The notes below the pieces were generated by a model, which was given only the letters and a program-made list of their open reading frames with translations, did not search any database and had not been told where the DNA came from. Below are positions 36,245 through 45,716 of a stretch of 64,000 nucleotides of DNA, one piece after another. Source of the stretch: DAOPYU01 sp942493245. Lineage in GTDB: Bacteria > Sumerlaeota > Sumerlaeia > UBA8349. Both the position numbers and the translations under genes were made by a program. How positions within the stretch are numbered: the first letter of the stretch is position 1; each line of letters opens with the position of its first letter. The stretch spans positions 4,340,001 to 4,404,000 of the forward strand of contig OW818685.1 of NCBI GenBank assembly GCA_942493245.1. The letters are read 5' to 3'.

Positions 36245-39016
36245 TCAATTCGTGATATTCACCGTCTCGATCTGGCCAGGTTGGAGGGTGACGGTCTTTG
36301 GGGGCATTTCATGCTTTTTCTCCTGATTGTCCTCATACGACACCAATACCGTATAAGTCCCCGGAGAGAGGTACCGAATGCGATAGGGTGTTTGAGCGTG
36401 TTCGGTTTCCAGAGTCGCCACCCTTCGATTTTGTCCTGGCTTGAACGAAAAGGGATCGGGCTGATTGTTTTGAACCTCAAGGAATACTTTTCTGGCCCAG
36501 ATAGAACACTCGATCAAACCAGTGATTTCGGCATTTTCATCGAATCGGAAATCTTTCCGCAGCTCTTCGCCCGGTTTTACGCGTACGGAATCGTATTGAA
36601 AAACCTTATATTGAATTCCCGTCGTATCCGGATAGGAATACTCGACCAAGATATCGTGCTCGTCTTCACCCAGATTGGCACATTCATAGGCGCCATTGGA
36701 TGTTTTTGTTCCTTCGATAAAGATTCCACCCGAGAATGATGTGGAAGGGTCATTGTTTTTCCCTGGAACTCGAGCACAGACACGATAGGAATCAGCGGGT
36801 CTTCCGTCACAGGTCACCCGTCCCACCAGACGACCAGCGGGCTTCATATCGATCGTTTGTTCGGTTATTTCGCCCGCTTTGATATCGACGTTCACCGTCT
36901 GAGAGCCATACCCATCGGCAGAAAACCTCAGTGTATTCATTCCCGGTATCAACCGTCCCATCAGAAATGTTCCCGGCCGGGATTCGTCCCTGCGTAAAAA
37001 TACAACATTACCATATGGATTTGACTGTTCTCTTATAACGCTAAATTTGTATTTTTCGATCGGTTTTCCGGACCCCGTTTCCTGGACATGTCCCAGCAAT
37101 TGTCCCATGGGGGTGAGGAGAACAGGGTCGAGGACGTTTTTTCCGGGTTTGATCTCGATGTCTATTGTCGCATTGAGATAACTTCCAGAATTATAGGGAA
37201 GGAACAATGGAAGAAAGGATAAACTTGCCCGGCCCGTGGGCAAGTTTTCAAAGCGAACCACATCTCCAGTTCTAAACGTTTCAATCGCGAGTCCGCCAAC
37301 AGGATGATAAAGTTCGCCAATCTCATGTTTCAGAAAGCAACGAAATCCCTCCACCGGTTGCCGAGTCTTGGCATTTAATGCCGTGAATTCTAATGAATTT
37401 TCTCGGTTAGAAATATCTATTCCCACACGAAAATTCTCGACACGTTCACCAATTCCAAGAGTTATGGTGGTTGGTTCAGTATGTAATGACTGGAGAGGAT
37501 TCCCCCCACAGACTTTTATTGAGTATTGCCCCGCTCGGAGTGATGAAAACTCGAAATAGCCAGTAGAAGCAATCTTGGCAGACCGATATGTGTTTACAAA
37601 AGATTGCAGTCCGAACGACGTTTGCTGAGTACCATTAGCACTATTTAATTCGACCTCTTGCAGGGAAAAATCGTCCGCCTGTATGGGTTTCCCTTGTGGG
37701 TCAACAATATAACCAGAGAAAAAACTCCGTTTTTGAAGAACAAAATCCACCCCTGTGATGATATATCCTTTGCTTTTAGGAAGACGGTTTTTCGAAATTG
37801 CAGCAAGTTGGGGGACTCCGTTCAACCTGTCGGCTTTCTCGGTCATGAATTCCAGGAAGTCCATTCCTTCTTTGAGCGAATTTTCCGTGATTGCGGGAAC
37901 AACTTTGAAGACATCGTTTACGAAAATTTCATAACTCTCGCCGCTATAGTCGCCACTGGACAAGTATTGAGCCGCTGAGATGAAATCCGCTTGTGGGAGA
38001 TGATCCAGTCGATAATACCCATTTGCATCCGTTTCCGTTTCGATCCTGACCATATTAGCATCATCGTTCGACCAGTGATTCGGATCTTCAATAACTTCAA
38101 TTCCTGAAAGGGGAAGGCCTTCCTCATCGGTAATACGACCGGATATGGAAATACCATCCAGTCCTATCTCAAAATTGGCATCGGTGATTGGATCGAGTTC
38201 GAGATCAACTTTGTTTGTCAGGGCATTGTTCGAGCGCGTGTACATGGTCTTCGGGAGGGATACGACCTCTATCCAAAACCATCCGGGCGGAAGGTTTTCG
38301 AACCGGTAGTTTCCTTCTTCGTCTGTCGTGGTTGAGTCATCATGATAGACTCTTCCCGGATAATGATTCAGCTTTGCCTGTAAATGAATTCTTATCCCCG
38401 ATAAAGGAATTTTCTCTTCTTTTCGATATCGCTCCTGAAATGACAAAGAAGTTTGATTATCGAGTGCAGGATCGAAACAGATCCGTGTTCCGACCACTTT
38501 CCCCGAAATGAGGCCCTTTCGCCCCCTGTAAAGCACCAGGTCCAGATCGGTCCGGTTTTCTCCGACCTTCAGTTCCAATGAATCCGATGTGTCATACATA
38601 TAAAGATCGGCCTGCCGATCCTCCGCCGTGATCCACAACCCTGTCTTCGGAGGTAAGCCGGTCAATGTGTAACTGCCACACTGATCGGTGTGGGTGGTCA
38701 GTGAGAAGGTGGTACAGGCCAGTTGTACCAGCGTCCCGGACACCGGCTCGTTTGAGTCGGCGAAGCGGACGGTGCCGGAGACGCTCGCCAAGGTGTTGTC
38801 CGGTGAGGGTACCGTTCGGGGCGCAGGATTCGGCGTCGGGGAAGATGGTTCAGGCGTGGATGGGAAGTCGGCCAACGGGGTGTTCGGGGAATTATCGGGG
38901 TCAACACTCGATTTACCCCTGTTTCCAGAATTCAGTGAATACACCGCCATCAGCGCCAGAAGGGCGCACACCCCGAGCAACCAGCCGTTCCACCGTTTCG
39001 ACTCACCACGAGACAT
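36245..39016 (-). CDS. Large membrane-anchored protein of carboxypeptidase-regulatory-like (beta-sandwich) domains
   Basis: 923 residues from the ATG at 39016 with GGGAGA upstream; the frame is open for 106 more codons through repeat DNA. One N-terminal helix (GWLLGVCALLALMAVYS) is followed by a Pro/Ser/Thr-rich linker of about 50 residues, then a chain of about eight CarboxypepD_reg / Cna-B-type modules, recognisable as SGTVRF...GSYTLTGLPP, TDEEGNYRFENLPPGWFWIEV, SGRITDEEGLPLSGIEV and FSGYIVDPQGKPI. No enzyme domain is present. I infer an extracytoplasmic structural or adhesion protein. Base composition is clearly lower in GC than neighbouring genes, so it may be acquired. Confidence 0.8.
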   Translation of the reverse strand: MSRGESKRWNGWLLGVCALLALMAVYSLNSGNRGKSSVDPDNSPNTPLADFPSTPEPSSPTPNPAPRTVPSPDNTLASVSGTVRFADSNEPVSGTLVQLACTTFSLTTHTDQCGSYTLTGLPPKTGLWITAEDRQADLYMYDTSDSLELKVGENRTDLDLVLYRGRKGLISGKVVGTRICFDPALDNQTSLSFQERYRKEEKIPLSGIRIHLQAKLNHYPGRVYHDDSTTTDEEGNYRFENLPPGWFWIEVVSLPKTMYTRSNNALTNKVDLELDPITDANFEIGLDGISISGRITDEEGLPLSGIEVIEDPNHWSNDDANMVRIETETDANGYYRLDHLPQADFISAAQYLSSGDYSGESYEIFVNDVFKVVPAITENSLKEGMDFLEFMTEKADRLNGVPQLAAISKNRLPKSKGYIITGVDFVLQKRSFFSGYIVDPQGKPIQADDFSLQEVELNSANGTQQTSFGLQSFVNTYRSAKIASTGYFEFSSLRAGQYSIKVCGGNPLQSLHTEPTTITLGIGERVENFRVGIDISNRENSLEFTALNAKTRQPVEGFRCFLKHEIGELYHPVGGLAIETFRTGDVVRFENLPTGRASLSFLPLFLPYNSGSYLNATIDIEIKPGKNVLDPVLLTPMGQLLGHVQETGSGKPIEKYKFSVIREQSNPYGNVVFLRRDESRPGTFLMGRLIPGMNTLRFSADGYGSQTVNVDIKAGEITEQTIDMKPAGRLVGRVTCDGRPADSYRVCARVPGKNNDPSTSFSGGIFIEGTKTSNGAYECANLGEDEHDILVEYSYPDTTGIQYKVFQYDSVRVKPGEELRKDFRFDENAEITGLIECSIWARKVFLEVQNNQPDPFSFKPGQNRRVATLETEHAQTPYRIRYLSPGTYTVLVSYEDNQEKKHEMPPKTVTLQPGQIETVNITN

Positions 39017-39637
39017 TTCGAGTCTCCCTATGAAAAATCCGGAAAAAGCCGGGACAAAATCGCGGGGCAACAGGAGACATGCTCGAAGCCCTGCGTTTCG
39101 TACACCCTGCAATCCCGTCCCCTTTTTAGTCCAACCTCCCGGTGAATTCAATTGGAAACCCATGACAAACGGGTTTGACCACGGAATACGCCGAATACCT
39201 GGCGAAAACCGTAACCAAAACCAATTTAACGCAAAGGCACGAAGACGCAGAGTCGCAGAGATTCCGTATTTTGCATGACCGCTGAGATTTTCCCTACATT
39301 CGTTCTCGAGGTTTGTGCCTCGTCCCCTCTCCATTCACACCTCTCTGCGTCCTTGCGTCTTTGCGACTTTGCGTTTTGTGGTTGATTGTCCTTGTGTTAC
39401 GGAAAACGCTCTCCGTGTCCCTGCGTCTCTGCGCGATGATTCTTTTCATCCCCGTTCTCTCGGGTTTTCGCGTCTCTCCACGGTAGCAGCCTCTCGCCTG
39501 GGCGGACACACAGGTCCGCCCCTACGAGGCAATCCGTTTTGTTGCGCCTTCGCTGCGCCAGATGGTTCGTGTCTTTCGGGGTTGAACAAATCGGTCCTGC
39601 TCTCAACGGCCATGAAATCGCGGCGGCAGGAACTCTT
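39017..39637. repeat. Gene-free stretch with word repeats and a palindrome
   Basis: AACGCAAAGGCACGAAGACGC words at about 39229-39265 face their reverse complement (TGCGTCCTTGCGTCTTTGCG) at about 39350-39375, and CTGCGTCTCTGCGCGATGAT follows. The palindrome GGGCGGACACACAGGTCCGCCC is at 39500-39521. Frames here, including the upstream extension of the 36245 gene, are repeat translations. Confidence 0.7.
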
Positions 39638-41482
39638 TTACCTTCCCGCTTCCACCTTCGCGTTGAAGAGGAAGGCGTGCGGTTCGCCCGGGTTGGAGAG
39701 TTGGCCCCAGGGCAGAACCTTCGGGGCGTTCTTCGGCAACTGGAGCGTTACATCCGCGCCGACCGTGAGCGTGAGGGGCTGGATGTCGCCACTGTCGGCG
39801 TTCACCAGCACGCCGGGGCCGTAGCGCAACGCCACCTTGTCGAGCGTGGCGGGGAGGGTCTTGGGAACCTCGACCCGCTGACACCGGCGATCCTCCAGGT
39901 AAGGCCGCGCGGGGTAGGCGATCTCGAACCGGGCGCCGGACGCGAGGGGTTTCTCAAACGCGGCGTATCCACCGGCGTCCCCGCCTTTCCGGGTCACCGG
40001 CGCTTCCTTGCCGTCCACCTTCACGACCACCCGGTCGGCCCATTCGGGCACACGGACCGCAAAGGGCGTCGTCGCGTTGGCCGGGCCGTCGAGCGTCACC
40101 TCGCACCGCACCGGCACGCCGTCCTGAGCGGGGAGCGCCTTCGAGGTCACGGTCCACTCGGCCTTTCCGGCCTGAACGGGCGCTTTGAAATCCACCGGGA
40201 AGTTGTACCGGATGCCTTCGGCTCCTCCGGTCGCCAGATAGCCCTTCAGGTCGCGCAGGCCGAGGGGGCAGTGGAAACTGCAACACCAGAGCGATTCCTG
40301 ACTGTACCCCTTGAAGCCGACCGGCCCCTGCTCGTCGCAGGCGATGAAGCGGTGGCCGAACCCGCCCGTGGGCCACTGGTTGGCCGGGTACTCGGTCGCG
40401 AGCAGGCGCTCGGCCATGTCGAGGTAGCGCGTCTGGCCCGTGTTGCGCCAGAGCATCAGGTTCAGCCGGAGCCAGTCGGCCTCGGAACACCCCTCGTCGC
40501 GGTCGAAGACGGTCCAGAACTTCTCGAGCACGCCGCCCGAGGCGTTGACGTACCCCCCCTGCACAACGGCATCCCACCGGGTGGTGACGCGCTTGAGGTA
40601 CTTCGCGTCGCCCGTTTCCTCGTAAAGCAGAATCAACGCTTCATGCTCGCTCAGGCTGCCGTGGCTGTGCCCCACCGGCAGGGTGTCGAACGCCTCGTGA
40701 AAGTCGGCCATGCGGAGGGCGGTCTTCAGGTACCGCTCGTCTTTCGTGAGACGGTAGAGGCGGACCAGGCCCTCCATCCCCTCAAAGACGCAGGTCACAT
40801 AGGCGCTGGCGTACTGGGCGGGCCGCTGGTACTCCTCCATGCGCTTGGGGTCGCAGAATCGCTCGACCACGACATTGACGTAGAAATCGCCGAGCTTGCG
40901 CGCGCTCTCGAGGATGCGCGGGTCTTCGAAACGCTCCCACGCGGCCGTCAGGCCGAGCAGCAGGCGCGCGTTGCCCCAGAGCAGGGGCAGCATTTTCACC
41001 TTGTCGCTGGTCGGGTCCGAGTCAATCGGCTGGCTCCAGTCCATCTCGATACCGAAGTGGCCGTCGGCTTTCTGGTTCTCGGGGATTTTCGCCAGAACCT
41101 CGCGCAGAATGGCGGGCTGGGGGTTCTCGCGGGTCGAACTCAACGCGGTCACCTCCGTGAAGCGCCCGGAGATGTCCCCGCTGAAGTTTGTGAACCACCG
41201 CTCCATATTGAAATTGAGGTCCGCCAAGACGAAGTTCGTCGTAAACGGGTCTTTCGCCAGACGCTCGAGACCGCGCTGGTAGGAATCGCCCCACGCGCCC
41301 CCCATTTCGACGCGATTCGGTTCGGTCAGCGGAGGACGCGCCCACGCGGCGTCCTGGGCGTGAATGGGGGAAGCCAGTCCCATCCCGAATACGAGGGAGA
41401 GGGCCAGGATTCGGACAGAGAACACGAGGTGTTTGCGGATCGTTGGGATGCAACTGGAGGAAACGGATTGCGTGTGTGTCAT
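39638..41482 (-). CDS. GH127-like secreted glycosidase (beta-L-arabinofuranosidase family)
   Basis: 614 residues, AAGGAG ten bases upstream, signal peptide ending near ASPIHAQDA. An (alpha/alpha)6 barrel (about 60-400) and two beta-sandwiches make the DUF1680/GH127 plan. The metal-site signature is partly visible: SEADWLRLNLMLWRNTGQTRYLD and the paired cysteines in ESLWCCSFHCPLGLRDL; GH127 uses a Zn-bound cysteine nucleophile there. The glutamate that precedes the first zinc cysteine in characterised members is not obvious, so activity on arabinofuranose is probable, not proven. It lies 50 bases after the DUF2284 gene on the same strand. Confidence 0.8.
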   Translation of the reverse strand: MTHTQSVSSSCIPTIRKHLVFSVRILALSLVFGMGLASPIHAQDAAWARPPLTEPNRVEMGGAWGDSYQRGLERLAKDPFTTNFVLADLNFNMERWFTNFSGDISGRFTEVTALSSTRENPQPAILREVLAKIPENQKADGHFGIEMDWSQPIDSDPTSDKVKMLPLLWGNARLLLGLTAAWERFEDPRILESARKLGDFYVNVVVERFCDPKRMEEYQRPAQYASAYVTCVFEGMEGLVRLYRLTKDERYLKTALRMADFHEAFDTLPVGHSHGSLSEHEALILLYEETGDAKYLKRVTTRWDAVVQGGYVNASGGVLEKFWTVFDRDEGCSEADWLRLNLMLWRNTGQTRYLDMAERLLATEYPANQWPTGGFGHRFIACDEQGPVGFKGYSQESLWCCSFHCPLGLRDLKGYLATGGAEGIRYNFPVDFKAPVQAGKAEWTVTSKALPAQDGVPVRCEVTLDGPANATTPFAVRVPEWADRVVVKVDGKEAPVTRKGGDAGGYAAFEKPLASGARFEIAYPARPYLEDRRCQRVEVPKTLPATLDKVALRYGPGVLVNADSGDIQPLTLTVGADVTLQLPKNAPKVLPWGQLSNPGEPHAFLFNAKVEAGR

Positions 41483-41532
41483 GGGAGTCGCTCCTTGGGG
41501 TCTATTTTGAATCGGGTGAATTGTTTCACGCG

Positions 41533-42042
41533 CTATTCCACGAACACCGCCGAGTACCAGTCCTGCGGTTCATCCTCGCTCCGGAGGGTCTTGAGGGGCA
41601 GACCGAAGTGGCGCGCCGTGGCAAACACGTCAATACCGACACTGTGAAAGGCCGGGCGGGCTTTCTTCGGGTTGACGCACGGCTGCCCGCGCAGGCCGGC
41701 GCACTCGCGGCAGACCGCGCAATCGCTGAGTGAGAAGGCGAAGTAGTACCCCTGGAGGAACGCTTCGCGCTCGATCTCAAAAGAGGCCTCCTGAGAGATC
41801 CGTTTCTCGGTGGAATGGATCATCACCCCCCAGGTGTACCGCTCGAAAATCTGACGGTAGTCCCACGGCATCAGCGACCCGGGCCGCGAGGGGCAGGTGT
41901 GCCCCTTGCCCCAGTCCGAGCACCCGAACATACACTTGAGAATCGTGCGCGGGTCGAACACAATTTCCGGAACACGAAACGGGACGGCGTGGTCCACCCC
42001 GGTCCGCAGCGCCATCTCGACAAACGGTTTTGCCTTCTCCAT
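41533..42042 (-). CDS. DUF2284 cysteine-rich metal-binding protein
   Basis: 169 residues from the ATG at 42042: AAGGAG stands six bases before it, whereas the longer frame begins at a TTG without a site. Eight cysteines in the family pattern: CMFGCSDWGKGHTCPSRPG, then CAVCRECAGLRGQPCVNP. The pattern suggests an iron-sulfur cluster or zinc. Family function is unknown; members are common in anaerobes. The closing KKARPAFHSVGIDVFATARHFGLPL is conserved in the family. Probably cotranscribed with the GH127-like gene. Confidence 0.85.
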   Translation of the reverse strand: MEKAKPFVEMALRTGVDHAVPFRVPEIVFDPRTILKCMFGCSDWGKGHTCPSRPGSLMPWDYRQIFERYTWGVMIHSTEKRISQEASFEIEREAFLQGYYFAFSLSDCAVCRECAGLRGQPCVNPKKARPAFHSVGIDVFATARHFGLPLKTLRSEDEPQDWYSAVFVE

Positions 42043-42280
42043 CTCGTTCTCCTTCTTCAATCTGCGCTCGAGCCGGACTCATTCGTGGGTGACTATAGCA
42101 CTCCGGTTCCCAAAACTTCAAGCGCCATGCATGCGCCCGATTCCGGATCGGGCGGGGTCGAATCGGGGTCGAATCCCTTGGCACTTGGTTTGCTACTCTG
42201 GTAAGATAAGAACTCTGGCAGGCGTTGGGACGGCCCAACTGAGCCAGATTGACACAGAGATGAGAAAAGGAGACAGACAC

Positions 42281-43012
42281 ATGATCGGTTTTGACCCAAG
42301 ATGGTTCCTGATCGTCGGGCCAGCCCTTCTGTTTGCCATGTGGGCGAGTTTTCGCGTCAAAAACGCCTACGCGAAGTACAGTAAAGTGGGAAACTACGCG
42401 GGCTTGACCGGGGCGCAGGCCGCCGCCGCCATGCTCGAAAAGCAGGGGCTGCGGGTTGTGGCCTCCACCGAAGAATCGAAGACGACCAAAGGCACGGTGT
42501 CCATCGCCTGCGTCCAGGGTTTCTTGAGCGACCACTACGACCCGCGTGAACGGGTCCTGCGCCTTTCGCCCGGCGTCCATGGCAGCACATCCCTGGCGGC
42601 CATCGGCATCGCCTGCCACGAAGCGGGCCATGCGTTGCAACACGCCCAGAACTACTCGCCGCTCGAACTGCGCACCACGCTGGTGCCCACCGCGTCCATC
42701 GGTTCATGGGCGGCTTTCCCGCTGATCTTCATCGGGTTGATCCTCCATTTTCAACCGCTGATCCTGATCGGCATTCTGGGATTCACGCTGGTGCTCTTCT
42801 TTCAGTTGGTGACACTCCCGGTGGAGTTCAACGCGTCGAACCGCGCCAAGGAGGCGCTGAACCAGATGAATCTGGTTCAGACAAAGGCCGAAGCGCAAGC
42901 GGTCGCGACGGTTCTGGACGCTGCCGCGCTGACCTATGTGGCGGCGGCGATCAGCTCGGTCGCCACGCTGCTCTACTACCTGACGATTCTCACCGGCGGC
43001 TCCCGCGACTGA
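42281..43012 (+). CDS. Membrane zinc metallopeptidase (YugP-like, Zn_peptidase_2)
   Basis: 243 residues from the ATG at 42281, AAAGGAG eight bases upstream; the frame is open far upstream without a better site. One helix at the N-terminus, the zinc motif HEAGHALQHA, and three hydrophobic segments after it (SWAAFPLIFIGLIL, PLILIGILGFTLVLFF, YVAAAISSVATLLYYLTIL). The conserved LPVEFNASNRAKEAL is typical of the family. It should be an integral membrane protease; natural substrate unknown. Confidence 0.9.
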   Translation: MIGFDPRWFLIVGPALLFAMWASFRVKNAYAKYSKVGNYAGLTGAQAAAAMLEKQGLRVVASTEESKTTKGTVSIACVQGFLSDHYDPRERVLRLSPGVHGSTSLAAIGIACHEAGHALQHAQNYSPLELRTTLVPTASIGSWAAFPLIFIGLILHFQPLILIGILGFTLVLFFQLVTLPVEFNASNRAKEALNQMNLVQTKAEAQAVATVLDAAALTYVAAAISSVATLLYYLTILTGGSRD

Positions 43013-43157
43013 GAAACAGAGACGAGGCCTCCCAGTTGAACAGGGATTGAAACGGGGGCGGTCGGGTCTTTCACCCGACCGCCCCACTCTTCCATCTTCG
43101 GCAAATCGGTTCATTGTCCATGGTCAGTTATCCATTATCCGTTCAGAAAGTTCTCCC

Positions 43158-43862
43158 ATGACCGACACGCCCCCTCCCGACCCCGCCCGTTTCAAAGAGG
43201 ATGTCCGCAATTATCTGAAGTTCCTCAAGAACGCCGGGTTTCTGTACCTGACACCGGAAGCCAGAGAGGGAGAAGCCGCATGGGACGCGGAGGCATCGCC
43301 CCATGCGCGGGCCGAGCAGCTCGAAACACTCCGCGCGGAAGTCATTCAGTGTTGCCGCTGCCCATTGGCGACACAGGGCCGGACCCACGTGGTCTTCGGC
43401 GAGGGGAACCCGAACGCCGACATCCTGTTTGTGGGCGAAGGCCCTGGGGCCGAAGAAGACATCCAGGGCCGCCCCTTTGTCGGGCGCTCGGGCCAGTTGC
43501 TAACCCAGATCATCCAGGACGTGGGCCTTCAGCGCGAGCAGGTGTTCATCGCCAACATCATCAAATGCCGCCCACCGGGCAACCGCGACCCGCTCCCCAA
43601 TGAGATCGAAACGTGCGAACCCTACCTGCGCGCGCAGATCGAATTGATCCAGCCCCAGGTGATCGTCACCCTGGGCCGTTTCGCCACCCACACGCTCACG
43701 GGCGAGAAAACGTCCATCACGCGCATGCGCGGGCAGTTCTACCAGTACCAGAACGTCAAACTCATGCCCACGCTGCACCCGGCCGCAGTGCTGCGCAACA
43801 TGAACTACCTGCCCGACGTAGTCGCGGACATCCGTCGCGCCGTCGCGGCGGTGCATGCCTGA
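43158..43862 (+). CDS. Family 4 uracil-DNA glycosylase (4Fe-4S)
   Basis: 234 residues from the ATG at 43158; the ribosome site is weak. Motifs: CCRCPLATQGRTHVVFGEG with the first cluster cysteines, VGEGPGAEEDIQGRPFVGRSG for uracil binding, NIIKCRPPGNRDPLPNEIETC with the remaining cysteines, and LHPAAVLRN as the C-terminal catalytic loop. It removes uracil from DNA as the first step of base-excision repair. The stop is 11 bases before the target duplication of the IS1380 element, so the gene was left intact. Confidence 0.93.
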   Translation: MTDTPPPDPARFKEDVRNYLKFLKNAGFLYLTPEAREGEAAWDAEASPHARAEQLETLRAEVIQCCRCPLATQGRTHVVFGEGNPNADILFVGEGPGAEEDIQGRPFVGRSGQLLTQIIQDVGLQREQVFIANIIKCRPPGNRDPLPNEIETCEPYLRAQIELIQPQVIVTLGRFATHTLTGEKTSITRMRGQFYQYQNVKLMPTLHPAAVLRNMNYLPDVVADIRRAVAAVHA

Positions 43863-43878
43863 TACGAGGTACGTTCAA

Positions 43879-45534
43879 CCTAAAAACAGCAGTTGAACCC
43901 TGCCCAAAGGCCTTGGGCGCCGGTGTTTGTCGCTCAAGTGCATCCGAGGGCGGGTTTTCCCGGTACGCCGAGGAGTCTTCCTTTCAGAAAGACGACGAAG
44001 GCGCGACTCAGAATCAGCCGCCAGCGCTCAGTCCAATCCAACTGCTCCGCAGCCTTGCGAAGGTGCTGGAAAAAGCCCGTCAAACCGCGCAAAACTTTGC
44101 GGATGGAGGCCGACTCGGCATGCAGACTCGTCAGGGTCAGCGTGGTCTGACCGGCGTGTTGCGTCTGCTTGCCCACGGCGTGCAGAAGAAGCGGGCGGCT
44201 GGTCTGCGCCTCGTGGTGTTTGTCGGGCAGGGCCAGGCGCGCGAACAGCGACCACCAGTTGTAGACCAGAGCCGTGTGGCGAGCCATGATCTGGCAGCGT
44301 TTCTGGTCCCGACTCGTGAACCCGCCCCAGCCCCACTGGTTCTTCAACTCATCGAAGACGTTCTCGCAGTCCGCCCGGTCCCGGTAGTGCTGCGCCAACG
44401 TGAGGATTTCGCCCGCGAGGTCCGTCACCAGTACGGCGTACTCGTACGGGCCCACCGTCTCGAGTGTCTCGACAAAAGCCAGTTCCAACTGTCCTGGTTG
44501 TGGACGGTTGGCCAAAAGCAGATCGCCTTTCAGGCGCCGACGCAGGACGACGACCTTGCGCTCGCGCTCCCACCCACTCAGGCGCAACTTCGACTCCACG
44601 CCCTCCCACCCCAGGCCGGCGTCCTCCCACTCGGAGCGCGCGAAGAGTTTCTCGATCAGCCCCCGTACTTTCTGAGTCTGGCGCAACTTGAACAGATAAG
44701 GCTGTCCCCGTTTCTCGCACTCGCGCATGACCGCGTCGTTGCCGAAGGCACAGTCGCCGCGCACGAAGACCGGCCGCTGTTCGGGGGACAGGGTGTCGAG
44801 AAAGGAGAAGAACGAGGGGCTCGTGTACTTCGCCGCCGTCCGGTTGCCCGACTGCACCTCGACGTCGAGCACCAGGCGCAGGTTGGCCAGAAAGTAGGTG
44901 TGGTACGTGTGCGAGGGACGGCCCGGTTTCTGCGGGTTGTAGCCCTTCACGGCCCCTTCCTGACGGCCGTAGAGCGGCTTGACGGTCGTGTCGAGATCCA
45001 GAATCCACGGCTCGCACAACAAAGCCTCGTAACAGCGCCGCAAGTGATGGGTTTGCCAGAGCGCGCACTCCTCCCCATCCACGGCCTGAAACGCCCGGCG
45101 CACCGAGTCCTCGCTGGCCACCTTCGACATGCCGAGCAATTCCGGATTCACCCCATCGGCCCGAATCGCCGCGATGTGAGCGTAGCGCGTGTGACCCGCC
45201 AGCAGACACAGCAGAGTCGTCCCCAGAATGTCGCGCTTGGCCGGGGCATTGGGGCTGTGGTACTCCAGCGGGCAATCCTGAACCCAGGCATCAAAAAGAT
45301 GGGCCGTCTTGAGGAACTCGATGAAGAACGGCAATTGCCCCAGAGGCGTCACGGCCGCCTGGGGCGCCCACTCCACGTGGACCCGGCCGCCAAAAGTGTC
45401 CACCACCAGAGATTCGATCTCGGGCGCATTGGAGTCACCCAATGGGTGAGGGGTTGGGAAGAGATTTTTCTCGTTCATGCACTCAGTTTGCTACACTTGC
45501 AGAACGAGAGCAAGAGTCAACTGCGGTTTTTAGG
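43879..45534 (-). mobile_element. Complete IS1380-family insertion sequence
   Basis: 1656 bp. Terminal inverted repeats CCTAAAAACAGCAGTTGA (43879-43896) and its inverse at 45517-45534 differ at one base. A perfect 5-bp duplication TTCAA flanks both ends (43874-43878, 45535-45539), so insertion is recent or at least undisturbed. The intact transposase gene fills the element. Confidence 0.9.
43934..45478 (-). CDS. IS1380-family DDE transposase
   Basis: 514 residues, the normal length, no frameshift. Order: N-terminal helix-turn-helix region, RNase-H-like fold with first acidic residue in ILDLDTTVKPLYG, second in FVRGDCAFGNDAVM, and the third in the C-terminal DRADCENVFDELKNQWGWGG. It cuts and pastes the element. 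Intact, so possibly active. Confidence 0.93.
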   Translation of the reverse strand: MNEKNLFPTPHPLGDSNAPEIESLVVDTFGGRVHVEWAPQAAVTPLGQLPFFIEFLKTAHLFDAWVQDCPLEYHSPNAPAKRDILGTTLLCLLAGHTRYAHIAAIRADGVNPELLGMSKVASEDSVRRAFQAVDGEECALWQTHHLRRCYEALLCEPWILDLDTTVKPLYGRQEGAVKGYNPQKPGRPSHTYHTYFLANLRLVLDVEVQSGNRTAAKYTSPSFFSFLDTLSPEQRPVFVRGDCAFGNDAVMRECEKRGQPYLFKLRQTQKVRGLIEKLFARSEWEDAGLGWEGVESKLRLSGWERERKVVVLRRRLKGDLLLANRPQPGQLELAFVETLETVGPYEYAVLVTDLAGEILTLAQHYRDRADCENVFDELKNQWGWGGFTSRDQKRCQIMARHTALVYNWWSLFARLALPDKHHEAQTSRPLLLHAVGKQTQHAGQTTLTLTSLHAESASIRKVLRGLTGFFQHLRKAAEQLDWTERWRLILSRAFVVFLKGRLLGVPGKPALGCT

Positions 45535-45589
45535 TTCAAAATAAGACCGATCTGTCCGATGACATTGGAAGTGGATAGAACGACTACCC

Positions 45590-45662
45590 ATTGAACCGCG
45601 AAAAGCGCGAACGACGCGAAAAAGATTAGTTTTCGCGTCGTTCGCGCTTTTCGCGGTTCAAT
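45590..45662. repeat. Perfect 33-bp inverted repeat, possible bidirectional terminator
   Basis: Arms at 45590-45622 and 45630-45662 are perfectly complementary across 33 bases with a seven-base loop. Arms consist of AACCGCGAAAAGCGCGAACG and ACGCGAAAA words and end in AAAA/TTTT next to the loop. Lies between the IS element and the phosphatidyltransferase gene (minus strand), 55 bases after the latter's stop. Confidence 0.85.
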
Positions 45663-45716
45663 CTGTTGTGGTTGTTAAAAAATCGGGATGCGTAATCTTT
45701 TCCGGGTGAGTCGGGA

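Noticed and set aside
43613..45544. 643-codon plus-strand frame across the IS1380 element
   Set aside because: Shadow of the transposase; it starts inside the uracil-DNA glycosylase gene and runs past both element ends.
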